Shown here piece after piece: positions 26,592-35,003 of a DNA stretch of 64,000 nt. The translations under genes and the position numbers were made by a program. Each line of letters opens with the position of its first letter. Position 1 is the stretch's first letter. The notes below the pieces were generated by a model. That model did no database searches. It was not told where the DNA came from and worked only from the letters and a program-made list of their open reading frames with translations. Origin of the DNA: Nitrosomonas sp. (GTDB taxonomy: Bacteria > Pseudomonadota > Gammaproteobacteria > Burkholderiales > Nitrosomonadaceae); the NCBI GenBank assembly GCA_016708955.1, contig JADJES010000003.1, positions 124,001-188,000 of the forward strand, given 5' to 3'.

Positions 26592-27614
26592 TTGGTAGCT
26601 TATCTGAGAACAGTGCTCGCACCCTCCATTGCGTTTCTGCTGCCTACCACGAATATCAGCGGAGGGGTGAACGTAGTGTTGAAACACGCGCAGATACTCC
26701 GTTCCACAGGTTTCGATGTGACGCTCTTAACTGAACAGGACCAAGAACCCGGATTCGTAGACTTTGCTGGTGCCAGATTCTTTGCTTTATCGACCAGGCG
26801 CACGATCTTAGATGCATATTTCGATAAGCTCGTCACGACACTTTGGTCTACGTGCCCATGGGGCAATGCCTATGTTAGAGCAAAGGTCTGTTATTACCTG
26901 GTTCAAAACTTCGAGACCGATTTTTACGAGCCGGGAGATTTTTTTAGACTGATTGCGAACAGTACCTACAGCCGGTATCCGAATCTCAGGTACATCACGA
27001 TTTCCAGATGGTGTGAGAAATGGCTAAAGGAACGCTTTGGGCAGGATGCTGTGTATGCTCCAAACGGTATCGATCTCACGCTTTTCCAATATGCCGCTCG
27101 CAATTTCTCGAATGAAAAAATCAGAGTACTTATCGAGGGAGACTCCGAAAGTCCATACAAGAATATTGATGAGGCCTTCAGGATCGCCAATCGCCTGAAT
27201 CGTGAGAAGTATGAGGTCTGGTACCTTAGCTATCAAGGTAGGCCAAAGCCGTGGTATCGCTTCGAGAAATTCTTGCATAAAGTTTCCTATGATCAAGTCG
27301 CAGATGTCTATCATGCTTGCCACATTCTCTTGAAGACAAGCATCTTGGAAAGTTTCTCCTATCCGCCGCTAGAAATGATGGCAACCAGGGGCTTGGTTGT
27401 TGTCCGGCCTAATGGTGGAAATCTAGAATATCTTAGGGACCAGGAAAATTGCTTAATGTACCGAGAAAACGATATAGATCATGCGCAGGAATGCATTGAG
27501 CGGTTGGTATCGGATTCCAAGTTACGTGAAATGCTAATCGAAAACGGAAGAGCTACCGCGCGCGCGCGATCTTGGGATGCAATCAAAGACCAGGTTCTCC
27601 AGGTATATACGTAG
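26592..27614 (+). CDS. Glycosyltransferase, GT4 / WsaF-like
   Basis: A glycosyltransferase of about 340 residues. Its N-terminal half has SIAFLLPTTNISGGVNVVLKH-type sequence and YYLVQNFETDFYEPGD, the pattern of WsaF-like rhamnan or S-layer-glycan transferases. The C-terminal half has YAPNGIDLTLF, LLKTSILESFSYPPLEMMA and the EN…NGG nucleotide-sugar region. The start is uncertain: TTG 26592 and GTG 26613 are candidates, and the frame is open back to 26478. It follows directly on the restored end of the preceding glycosyltransferase, so the two were probably one operon or a split two-domain enzyme. Confidence 0.85.
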   Translation: MVAYLRTVLAPSIAFLLPTTNISGGVNVVLKHAQILRSTGFDVTLLTEQDQEPGFVDFAGARFFALSTRRTILDAYFDKLVTTLWSTCPWGNAYVRAKVCYYLVQNFETDFYEPGDFFRLIANSTYSRYPNLRYITISRWCEKWLKERFGQDAVYAPNGIDLTLFQYAARNFSNEKIRVLIEGDSESPYKNIDEAFRIANRLNREKYEVWYLSYQGRPKPWYRFEKFLHKVSYDQVADVYHACHILLKTSILESFSYPPLEMMATRGLVVVRPNGGNLEYLRDQENCLMYRENDIDHAQECIERLVSDSKLREMLIENGRATARARSWDAIKDQVLQVYT

Positions 27615-27730
27615 GCTGCTACGGAGGGGGATTATTATCGTCTTCAATCGGAATAACGATAAAGTGTCACCTTCGGTTCGGTGGTTCCAGTTATTTCTTG
27701 ACAGATCTTCAGTAAGGAAATGACGGAAAT

Positions 27731-29422
27731 TCATTGACGATTCAAAAAGCTTCTTATCATCAGATTGATCTGGCGCAAAGGCTTGGTAATGCGCCATGAG
27801 CGGGAACGATAAATGATATCCAGCTTAACCTGGCAATCGGCCAGTTGTATCTGAGTATCGGTTAGTTGTGTTTGCGTGTTGACCAATTGTGCCTGAGTGT
27901 TGGTTAGTAGTGTTTGAGTGTTGCTCAGCTCCCGTTGCGCGGCATGAGCATTCCAGAAATCCTCCATCAGCTTGGCCAGACGCTCGGATGGCCAGCGGGT
28001 GAGCCACTTATCATAAATGCGAGCATAGGCTGCCCCGGAAAAAACTTCCTGCCGGTGCACTCCGGAACTGTCATGAATACGGTAAAAAGCACTGATTTCT
28101 GGGACGAAGACAAAATCACCATGTAGGCTGACCTGCAACCAAAAATCCCAATCTTCATTAAGGTCAAGTGTTTCGTCCATCAGACAGCCGGAATCGACCA
28201 TTGTGCGATGAAACAATACAGAATGGATGGGCATGAAATTGCTGGACAATAGCAGCGAAGCATTAAAAGGGTGATTGAAGATCACGCTGGTTGGTTGTTT
28301 CTCGTTATCCATGCAAGCAATCTCCGTATGGGCAGCGGAGCAGGCTGGATGGGCAGCTAGCGCATCAGCCAGTTTTGCGATGTGATTGGCTGCCAGCCAA
28401 TCGTCGTCATCAAGAAATAATAGATATTCGCCATTGGCTGCTCGTAAACCAACATTGCCAGCTCGTGAACGGTGTAATGGAGATTCTTCTTCGCCGGTAA
28501 TAATGCGTTGCGGAAAACGCCCGCACCATTCGCCTACTTCTCGATGATCCGCACCTTTTGCATTGACGAGGACCACTTCAATATTCGGATAAGTTTGCAA
28601 GGCAACCGAGTCCAGCGCATCGGATAATGTAGGGCGATCCATACTGCGAATGATAATGCTGACCAGCGGCATGTCGCTGCTGTCCAGGACCAATCCCAAG
28701 GCTTTCTGGCGGGTGTGTTCCGACTGATACAGTTTGAGCGGATCATTGGACAGTTCTTCAGCCGGGATCACAATATAGGCTTCCGCTGCTGTTACACTGG
28801 CGGGCAGGGTATAGGTGCGATAACGGTTGAGCGCGGTGATATGCTGGTCGTAACGCTGTCTTGCATTTTGTGAAACAAAACATTCCATGGCGGCCGTTTT
28901 GCGTGCGGCCAGATCACTGATATCAAGCAATTGATTGGGACGCAATGGGATGCCGACTTCATACAAGGCTACGCGCACTGCTTTGCCTATTCGCCTGATG
29001 GCTTCCACGACAGCCATCCCCATCACGCGATGATCCGGGTGCATCTCGAAAACCGATGGCGCATAAACCAAGTTAGCGCCAGTTTCACGAATGGCTGTTA
29101 AAATTTCCTGAATGAGTTTCTCGCTATAACAGACTTGCCGGTCCTGGTATTGCCAGAAAATGGGCATGCCATAGCCAAGGATATGGGCAGCGGCGATGCT
29201 TTCATTCTGACGTTGCCGGGTGTATTCAGTTATATTCTCTTCACTTACGCCATGCGCACCATCGGATACTATGATGACGCGAACAGGGGTGCCTAGTTCA
29301 ACGTGACGCATAATGGCGCCGCCGCAGCCGAATACTTCATCGTCAGGGTGAGGAGCAAATACTAATACGCAATTACCAGGAATTTGTTTGACCGCCTGAT
29401 AGGGGATAAGTGAATTTTCCAA
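27731..29422 (-). CDS. PIG-L deacetylase / GT2 glycosyltransferase fusion
   Basis: A 563-residue bifunctional protein. Residues 15-215 form a PIG-L/LmbE zinc deacetylase, with the metal motif HPDDE (APHPDDEVFGCGG) and the second site MHPDH. Residues 255-480 form a family 2 glycosyltransferase (PLVSIIIRSMDRPTLSDAL, then LLFLDDDDWL with the DxD-type metal site, and LNEDWDFWL). After that come five 7-residue repeats (NTQxQL type) likely to form a coiled coil, and a basic tail with SRSWRITKPLRQ, seen at the ends of many O-glycan transferases. It may N-deacetylate a sugar and then extend it. It lies next to the IS630 element, which separates it from the next transferase. Confidence 0.9.
   Translation of the reverse strand: MENSLIPYQAVKQIPGNCVLVFAPHPDDEVFGCGGAIMRHVELGTPVRVIIVSDGAHGVSEENITEYTRQRQNESIAAAHILGYGMPIFWQYQDRQVCYSEKLIQEILTAIRETGANLVYAPSVFEMHPDHRVMGMAVVEAIRRIGKAVRVALYEVGIPLRPNQLLDISDLAARKTAAMECFVSQNARQRYDQHITALNRYRTYTLPASVTAAEAYIVIPAEELSNDPLKLYQSEHTRQKALGLVLDSSDMPLVSIIIRSMDRPTLSDALDSVALQTYPNIEVVLVNAKGADHREVGEWCGRFPQRIITGEEESPLHRSRAGNVGLRAANGEYLLFLDDDDWLAANHIAKLADALAAHPACSAAHTEIACMDNEKQPTSVIFNHPFNASLLLSSNFMPIHSVLFHRTMVDSGCLMDETLDLNEDWDFWLQVSLHGDFVFVPEISAFYRIHDSSGVHRQEVFSGAAYARIYDKWLTRWPSERLAKLMEDFWNAHAAQRELSNTQTLLTNTQAQLVNTQTQLTDTQIQLADCQVKLDIIYRSRSWRITKPLRQINLMIRSFLNRQ
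27821..27922 (-). repeat. 21-bp tandem coding repeats
   Basis: Four complete 21-base units and a partial fifth encode NTQTLLT, NTQAQLV, NTQTQLT, DTQIQLA and DCQVKL. They form a heptad-like stalk between the glycosyltransferase domain and the C-terminal tail. Copy number could vary by slippage. Confidence 0.8.
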
Positions 29423-29477
29423 TAAATTTTCGCTAATTTAAGACAGTTATTACTATTGATCCGGCCATTAAATAGTT

Positions 29478-30272
29478 TTAAGCGGCATATTTTACATACG
29501 GATCTTGGAAGTAAGAAGCAACGCGCTCTGGATTATTCTGCAGCATCAACATATGATCATCGACAGCGGCATGTAATTTCTCCTTGGTACGCACCGGAAC
29601 TTTCGAACCGATAGCCTGCTTCAAATCTGAGTTCAATCTTTCTTCTGGATTTAATTCCGGACTGTAGCTGGGTAAATAAAAGCATTCGATCTTTTCCTTA
29701 TTTTCTTCCAGCCAAGCCTTCACTGGTTTGCTGTGGTGCACTCTCAAATTATCCAGGATCAAGAACACTTTCTTCCCTGCATCCTTGATCAGTAGTTCGA
29801 GAAATTCAATGAGTCTATCTGAATTGAAATTTCCATCAATAATCTGCCAGCGTGCACAGCCTTTGTTGGTTACAGTGGCAATCATTGACAGCCGTTGCCG
29901 CGTGCCAGGAGCGTAGGTCACGGGTGTTTTTCCCTTGGGTGCAAAGCCACGTCCTCGCACATCCGTATTGACTAATCCTGTCTCATCACCCCAGTGAATC
30001 TCCCCGCCTTCAGTTCGAGCGCGCTTGGCAATATCCGGATATTGCTCATTGAGCCATTGCTTTACCGCCTCCGGGCGTTGTTCATAAGCACGTCGGATCG
30101 GCTTCTGCGGGGTAAATCCCCAACGCTTGAGGTAGTGTCCCACCGTGCGTATCGGCATGGATATGCCACATTCCTGCTCGATTAACTGTCTTATCGCTCC
30201 ACGATTCCACAACGCAAAATCCATCTTCAGTTGCTCAGGACGTTTATCACAAATAAGCCGTTGCAATCTCAA
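29478..30272 (-). CDS. IS630 transposase, catalytic part (orfB)
   Basis: The larger transposase frame (264 residues). It contains the end of the helix-turn-helix region (…GISMPIRTVGHYLKRWGF) and the DDE core: GDETGLVN (first Asp), FLILDNLRVHHSKPV (second Asp) and YSPELNPEERLNSDLKQ (catalytic Glu). The frame overlaps the smaller upstream orfA by 26 bases in another reading phase. The natural junction would read EIQRLICDKRPEQL, needing one base to be skipped, so production may depend on +1 frameshifting, or the element is dead. Confidence 0.9.
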   Translation of the reverse strand: MRLQRLICDKRPEQLKMDFALWNRGAIRQLIEQECGISMPIRTVGHYLKRWGFTPQKPIRRAYEQRPEAVKQWLNEQYPDIAKRARTEGGEIHWGDETGLVNTDVRGRGFAPKGKTPVTYAPGTRQRLSMIATVTNKGCARWQIIDGNFNSDRLIEFLELLIKDAGKKVFLILDNLRVHHSKPVKAWLEENKEKIECFYLPSYSPELNPEERLNSDLKQAIGSKVPVRTKEKLHAAVDDHMLMLQNNPERVASYFQDPYVKYAA

Positions 30273-30513
30273 CTCCCTGCTCTTCGCTTAAGCTGCGTTT
30301 GTCACCCGTACGTCGTCCGCGTCTACCAGGCTTTAGCCCAGCTGCACCACCTTCTTCATAAAGTCGAATAATCTTCTTCACAGCCGTGCCGCTCAGCTCC
30401 GTAACTTGCGCTATTTGCCCAGGTTTGCCGCCTCGCTTGTGAAGACGAATCACTTGCCGACGACGTTCATGCAGCGCTTCATCTTTTAAGGTTCTTGCAT
30501 CTACTTTTTCCAT
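30247..30513 (-). CDS. IS630 transposase, DNA-binding part (orfA)
   Basis: An 88-residue N-terminal helix-turn-helix domain: IRLHKRGGKPGQIAQ, then SGTAVKKIIRLYEEGG and the basic GRRGRRTGDKR linker. It ends prematurely at a stop where the catalytic frame takes over. Together with orfB it makes one IS630 transposase of about 345 residues. Confidence 0.85.
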   Translation of the reverse strand: MEKVDARTLKDEALHERRRQVIRLHKRGGKPGQIAQVTELSGTAVKKIIRLYEEGGAAGLKPGRRGRRTGDKRSLSEEQGVEIATAYL

Positions 30514-30576
30514 CCTTCTATGACATGCAAAATCACCAAAAATTCAAACTATTTATTGGCCGGATCTATAATAGAT

Positions 30577-31668
30577 TTATGTTGAATGGCCTTGCCATTG
30601 CCAATAATATATCAGATCTGGTTTGGAGATCGGGTTGGACAATCTTGCAAAATAGGTGTTTTCACGCAACCTCTTGAATAGAATTGTATCAACCACGGCT
30701 ACTGGGCCGCTGCCAAAATGACCGATAGCGGGAATAAATTGCGGTGTTGTGCCTAACTCTAGTAACCATGCCTTCCTGAGCTCCTGTGGGATAGGGAAAG
30801 TCAGTTTTTCATTATCCGGTGTTAAAGGCAGTATATTGGGTGCTTGAACAGGCGGGAGCCGATTATTCAACCATTGAGCAAATTGAAAGTGTATATTTCT
30901 CTGGAAATTTTTCTGTTGATAGGTTGACCACCCTTGTCCGATAAGTTGATCCTTGGCGGGCGAATGTTCGTAAAAATGCAGGCAGCCCGCCATCGGGTCG
31001 ATATATAACTGATAGCCGGATTTTCTCAGCCGTTGCATGAGGTTGGTATCTTCCCAGTACATAAAAAAACGCTCATCAAATAACCCCCCGCATTTGAGTA
31101 TTGCCTCGCGGCGTATTAACACATGCCCGCCGGAAAGTGCTTCGACGGGTATGGGTGTGGTGCATGTCCAGGCTTGCAGCGCTTTCTCTCGGAAATCAAG
31201 TGATTGATATCGGGAAAGTTTTGCGTGTAACCGGGAAATAGCTTGTTTATAGAAACTGTTGATGGATGGGAAGGTACTGGGCGGCATCAAAAATTGGCAA
31301 TCTTCATCCCAATATGTCCGCGGGCCTATAGCGCCCGCATGGGGTCGTTCTTTTAAACTTTTTGCAAGTCTTGATAATGCCAAAGGCAATAACCGCGCAT
31401 CCGGATTCAATAGCAGTATGAATTCACCCCTGGAAAGGGTGAAAGCTTGATTACACGCTTTGGCAAAACCAGTATTTTCATGATTGCGAATATGAATGAC
31501 ATCATCAGGTAAACAGGTTCTTAGTAAAGCATCTTCTGAATCGGAGATACTATTGTCAATGACGAATATTTCTAAAGGGTCAATAGCCTGCTGCGTTTTT
31601 ACGGATGCAACCGCATCCAGTGTTTGCATAGCCGTACGATAATTAACCAGAATGACTGAGATCATCAC
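30577..31668 (-). CDS. Glycosyltransferase family 2
   Basis: A 363-residue GT2 enzyme with MISVILVNYRTAMQTLDA at the N-terminus, then FVIDNSISDSED, the donor site LLLNPDARLLPLA, SGGHVLIRREAI and the acceptor motif YWEDTNLMQRL. About 60 extra residues at the C-terminus (…LPLTPDNEKLTF…) extend past the normal domain. Its stop codon lies only seven bases from the TA flank of the IS630 element, but the reading frame looks complete. Start may be the first or second Met (31668 or 31665). It probably acts on the same surface glycan as its neighbours. Confidence 0.9.
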   Translation of the reverse strand: MMISVILVNYRTAMQTLDAVASVKTQQAIDPLEIFVIDNSISDSEDALLRTCLPDDVIHIRNHENTGFAKACNQAFTLSRGEFILLLNPDARLLPLALSRLAKSLKERPHAGAIGPRTYWDEDCQFLMPPSTFPSINSFYKQAISRLHAKLSRYQSLDFREKALQAWTCTTPIPVEALSGGHVLIRREAILKCGGLFDERFFMYWEDTNLMQRLRKSGYQLYIDPMAGCLHFYEHSPAKDQLIGQGWSTYQQKNFQRNIHFQFAQWLNNRLPPVQAPNILPLTPDNEKLTFPIPQELRKAWLLELGTTPQFIPAIGHFGSGPVAVVDTILFKRLRENTYFARLSNPISKPDLIYYWQWQGHST

Positions 31669-31741
31669 AATTACGCGTTCAAATTGGGAAGTAAGAATCT
31701 ATAGCGCAAATGAGGACAACATACTTTACAGTAAAGCCTAA

Positions 31742-31798
31742 CAGGTCGTTGAAATACTATCTGCGTTGCCGCGGCGGTGTTTAATACAGGTTTAAAAT
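31742..31798 (-). repeat. Dispersed intergenic repeat, copy 2, distal half
   Basis: CAGGTCGTTGAAATACTATC… matches the end of the repeat at 13917-14045 in opposite orientation. The copy is interrupted by the IS1595 element; the other half is at 32850-32945. The 8 bases TTTAAAAT at 31791-31798 are the left target duplication. Confidence 0.8.
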
Positions 31799-32849
31799 GG
31801 CTATGTAGTAATTAACTGTTGAAATTGTCTTGTTTTTCCAAGTGACATTAGGAAACAAAGGGTTGGTGTAACGTTCTGACCGAGACGGTCAATCATTCTA
31901 TGCCACCCCAGATAACTTGCAAGATAGCGTGTTGCTACACCATGGAACTTCGCCATCCATTGTCTGAGCCGGCTGCCATAAGCATTAACATTCTGAATGT
32001 GGTAAACATCGTTGATAACTCGTTGACCTGCAGCAATGTTGACTGGACGATGAACAATTCTTGCATTCCTGGTGATCTGTCTGTAGGCGGGCATTCCATC
32101 TGTGCAGAGAATGACATCTTTGCTTAACAAAGGGATAAGCACTGTTCCGATTTGCTCTGCGCTTGTGTCATGCAGTATACGATCATCAGTTTCACCATGA
32201 CGATCGCGTACCACTAGCACAGGTATCTGTTCTTTTGATGTGCCGCGCTTGGCAGCTTTGCCGCCTCGTTTGCGTGCGGCTCTCGGTAAATGATGTTGTC
32301 CCTTAAAAGATTCCAGAAAATACATTTCGTCGGCTTCAACAATGCCATTCATTTTGGGAGATTGATGGAGTGCAGGCGTTCGCAAAAAACGGTGACGCCA
32401 TTTAAAGCTCGTGTTCGTGGTTACTCCGCAGCTGACCGCTGCTTTACGTACACTTACTCCTTGAACCATCGCTTGCTCATAATCAAACCATTTGTCTTTG
32501 TGGCGTAATCGGGCCAATGCCGTGCCTGTCAGGGCATTAAATGTGTGATTGCAGTGGCGGCATCGGTAGCGTTGTAACTCACTGGCTTTACCCCACCGAT
32601 ACAGCTTTGTTCCCTGACAATAGGGACAAATTCGTTCATCATTCTGCCCTTGCTCAATCAATTCTATGATCGTATCAGCACCGGCTTTTCTTTCTAATCT
32701 TTCTCGAAGCTTGTCTCGCTGACTGCGGCTCATCCTCTCAATCGATTTTATCCAATCTTTGAATTCAGCTGCTTTCATGATGCATAACCCCTCTTTTACA
32801 TTCCGATGCATATTTGACTTGCAATTCAACAATTAATTGCTACAGAGCC
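31799..32849 (-). mobile_element. IS1595-family insertion sequence, apparently intact
   Basis: 1051 bp. Terminal inverted repeats are GGCTATGTAGTAATTAACTG (left) and GGCTCTGTAGCAATTAATTG (right, reverse complement), with three mismatches in 25. A perfect 8-bp target duplication TTTAAAAT is at 31791-31798 and 32850-32857. Both features fit IS1595. The intact transposase and perfect duplication suggest recent insertion. Confidence 0.92.
31801..32778 (-). CDS. IS1595-family transposase
   Basis: A 325-residue transposase. The start at 32778 has GAGGGG nine bases upstream; the frame is open 18 codons further but those residues lie in the inverted repeat. An N-terminal zinc ribbon (CPYC…CRHC, about 52-75) is followed by a helix-turn-helix (GVSVRKAAVSCGVTTNT) and the DDxD catalytic domain with VEADEMYF (first Asp), LCTDGMPAYRQI (second Asp) and the NVNAYGSRLRQW segment. 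The stop codon lies inside the left inverted repeat. No frameshift is seen, so the element is probably active. Confidence 0.93.
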   Translation of the reverse strand: MKAAEFKDWIKSIERMSRSQRDKLRERLERKAGADTIIELIEQGQNDERICPYCQGTKLYRWGKASELQRYRCRHCNHTFNALTGTALARLRHKDKWFDYEQAMVQGVSVRKAAVSCGVTTNTSFKWRHRFLRTPALHQSPKMNGIVEADEMYFLESFKGQHHLPRAARKRGGKAAKRGTSKEQIPVLVVRDRHGETDDRILHDTSAEQIGTVLIPLLSKDVILCTDGMPAYRQITRNARIVHRPVNIAAGQRVINDVYHIQNVNAYGSRLRQWMAKFHGVATRYLASYLGWHRMIDRLGQNVTPTLCFLMSLGKTRQFQQLITT

Positions 32850-32945
32850 TTTAAAATGCTCATTTATCACACATAAACTGCGCTTTCTCGCCTGTTTTTG
32901 CCTTACATCGGCTGCCTCGAATACGTTTTTCAACGATTTGCTATT
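32850..32945 (-). repeat. Dispersed intergenic repeat, copy 2, proximal half
   Basis: The reverse complement (…AACGTATTCGAGGCAGCCGA… to …GTGTGATAAATGAGCATTTT) matches the 5' part of copy 1 at 13917-14045. It begins with the right 8-bp target duplication (32850-32857). The rest of this intergenic stretch, 32946-33182, shows no supportable gene. Confidence 0.8.
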
Positions 32946-33182
32946 AGCCTTCCTGAAACGAAATGCTTCATTATTCAGAAGAGAAGCAAACACAAATGCA
33001 TATGAGCAAATGTTAATTGTAATGGCTTGATCGGGAGCGAATAAGTTATCCAAAAAAATCTCAATTTTAGGTAGGTTTTGATTGCCATGACTCTCACGAA
33101 ACAGGATCCTGCTATTTTTTAACCTGAATATTCCATGAATTCCTATCAAACTTGAGTGCAGTCTGGCCTGAGTGATAAGCGT

Positions 33183-35003
33183 TTAGCGGAAGTCTTTATC
33201 ACCACTCATTAGCCACCAGCGATCTTTTAGTGTTTCGGGAGGCGGTCCATCGCTCCAGGCGTTTGCTGGTATATGAATATTTATCGTTTGTTGCGTGCCG
33301 CCTGCAATTGCAAAATAGTGGGCGAAATTTGCAGTAATGCGGCAAAACAGTCGGCTAGCGCCGTGCATACCAGCCAACCGTCTGGCATGCGTAATCAACA
33401 AAGGAATTTCGGCTAACGGTGCGATGAGATCAACGATTTCGCAGCCTTCCGGATCATAACGCAGTACCAGGATACCGTGAGCACGTTTACTGAAACGATT
33501 TCTCACCAGTATGATCTGGTATTGTTGATTGGGATGATTAAGGTAACGGTGCTGTAGATACTGCCAATCGCGTACACCGATGATAGCTGTTTGCAAATCT
33601 GCCACCATATTTTGCCAGCATTGATCGACAGCAGTTACTGCAAAGTCTGTTAATTTGCGGTCAATCAGGTGCAGACGTGTTCCCCAGAGTGGGAGTCGTG
33701 ACCGGGTACTCCATGAGAATTCTGTCATGCGGCCGACCTCCGCATATAGCCCAAGGCGTTCTGCTACTTTCATGGCGCGTTCGTTTGGAAAACCAAAGCC
33801 GATTTGATAGGGTCTGCCATAGCCGATGTAATGCTCCAGAAAGGTTGCTGCCATCAGGAAAAAAGGTCCTTTTCTGGTGAGCGTGCCGCGTTCACTCGTG
33901 TCCACCATTACATCCCCAATCTGCACAGCGGTTTGAGGTTGACCAAAGAACAGGATTTTACGGCTAACGCCACCATAATGAGCGATTAATTGATTGTCCC
34001 GCCAAACACCAATTTCACGTCCTGAATTCGAGCCGTATTTCCATTGCCATGTGGCCGGCGTCATATCATGATGGAATGTTTTCTTAAACAAACTGAACAT
34101 TTCCGGGGTCTGGTTTTTTTCTAGAATCTGCAGGCGCCACTTGGGCACCGTTTTTTTTCTGAAATGTAACAAGGCATAACCATAATGACCGCTGGCATAC
34201 TTTTTGTGATAGGTCCGGTTCGATTCATCCAGTTGAGCGAGCTGTTCATCGGTTAAGGCAAGGTCTTTGATCAGTCTTTGCCGGTGCGTTGCGGTAAAGC
34301 GCAATAGATAATCCAGTGTGGGTGCCGCCTGAGTGGATAGATCCATGCGCTCAACCAGTTCAAACCCAAATCGCTCTGCGAGCGCTACCAGGTCATTAAG
34401 CAGATGAAGAGCCTCCATTCCTGCTTCATTGTATTTCAATGCGAACGCGTCAACAATGATCAAATCACCGGATAGGGGGAGCAGATCGAGTGCTTTATTA
34501 AAAATGACCAACGGCTCGATATATTGTGCGGATTCTTGCAATAGCACAACATCAAAGCTTTCTGGCTGGGCTTTAAAATCTTGCAGCGAATGGCAGCTTA
34601 CGGAAACCCCTGAATTCAAGTTTTTTTGAATATAAGCGATTTGTTGTGCATCGGGAGTGATGCCATGGACATCATAACCACGCTGATTTAATAGGGAAAG
34701 AGTGGTGCCCAGACCAACACCCACCTCCAGAATGCGGCAGGGAGGCGGCGGTAGCCTGGCCATCAACAGATCCGTAGAAAATTGCTGTGCCGTCTGCAGG
34801 CTGGTTTGGTTATCTTGGAACAACCCATAATGTAGATAGGTGGCTTCGCCTTCCTCTAACAGCAAAGCATGCGCATAGACGTTCAGCGGGAAAGTAAGAT
34901 CTTTGAAAGGAGAAGGTGAAGATGTGCCAATCGAAGCGGCGTAACCGGTTTGCCGATAGTATCGAGAACCTTGCGCTAACTTGTGATTAACTGTCTTGGT
35001 CAT
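33183..35003 (-). CDS. SAM methyltransferase / GNAT acyltransferase fusion
   Basis: A 606-residue two-domain protein. Residues about 75-250 form a class I methyltransferase with motif I LEVGVGLGTTLSLL near 91 and FDVVLLQES downstream. Residues about 290-600 resemble the GNAT-type N-acyltransferases of polysaccharide clusters (…MFSLFKKTFHHDMTPATWQWKYG…, IGDVMVDTSERG, RPYQIGFGFPNERAMKVAERLG, the last being the CoA-loop/helix region). It overlaps the Wzt gene by 17 bases, so it is coupled to glycan export. It may cap or modify the chain end; in Wzt-dependent systems methylation can set chain length, which makes this an attractive but unproven role. Confidence 0.8.
   Translation of the reverse strand: MTKTVNHKLAQGSRYYRQTGYAASIGTSSPSPFKDLTFPLNVYAHALLLEEGEATYLHYGLFQDNQTSLQTAQQFSTDLLMARLPPPPCRILEVGVGLGTTLSLLNQRGYDVHGITPDAQQIAYIQKNLNSGVSVSCHSLQDFKAQPESFDVVLLQESAQYIEPLVIFNKALDLLPLSGDLIIVDAFALKYNEAGMEALHLLNDLVALAERFGFELVERMDLSTQAAPTLDYLLRFTATHRQRLIKDLALTDEQLAQLDESNRTYHKKYASGHYGYALLHFRKKTVPKWRLQILEKNQTPEMFSLFKKTFHHDMTPATWQWKYGSNSGREIGVWRDNQLIAHYGGVSRKILFFGQPQTAVQIGDVMVDTSERGTLTRKGPFFLMAATFLEHYIGYGRPYQIGFGFPNERAMKVAERLGLYAEVGRMTEFSWSTRSRLPLWGTRLHLIDRKLTDFAVTAVDQCWQNMVADLQTAIIGVRDWQYLQHRYLNHPNQQYQIILVRNRFSKRAHGILVLRYDPEGCEIVDLIAPLAEIPLLITHARRLAGMHGASRLFCRITANFAHYFAIAGGTQQTINIHIPANAWSDGPPPETLKDRWWLMSGDKDFR

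Larger units (their letters stand above)
29456..30568 (-). mobile_element. IS630-family insertion sequence
   Basis: 1113 bp, with terminal inverted repeats TTGATCCGGCCATTAAATAG (left) and TAGATCCGGCCAATAAATAG (right, reverse complement), and TA at both flanks (29454-29455, 30569-30570), the hallmark target of IS630/Tc1 elements. It sits between two glycosyltransferase genes without interrupting either. Confidence 0.85.

Noticed and set aside
27821..27922. CRISPR-like array
   Set aside because: The 21-base units are contiguous, without spacers, and lie inside a coding region as heptad repeats.
32826..33149. 107-codon minus-strand frame over the right end of the IS1595 element
   Set aside because: It crosses the IS boundary, the target duplication and the intergenic repeat, so it is chance translation of repeat sequence.
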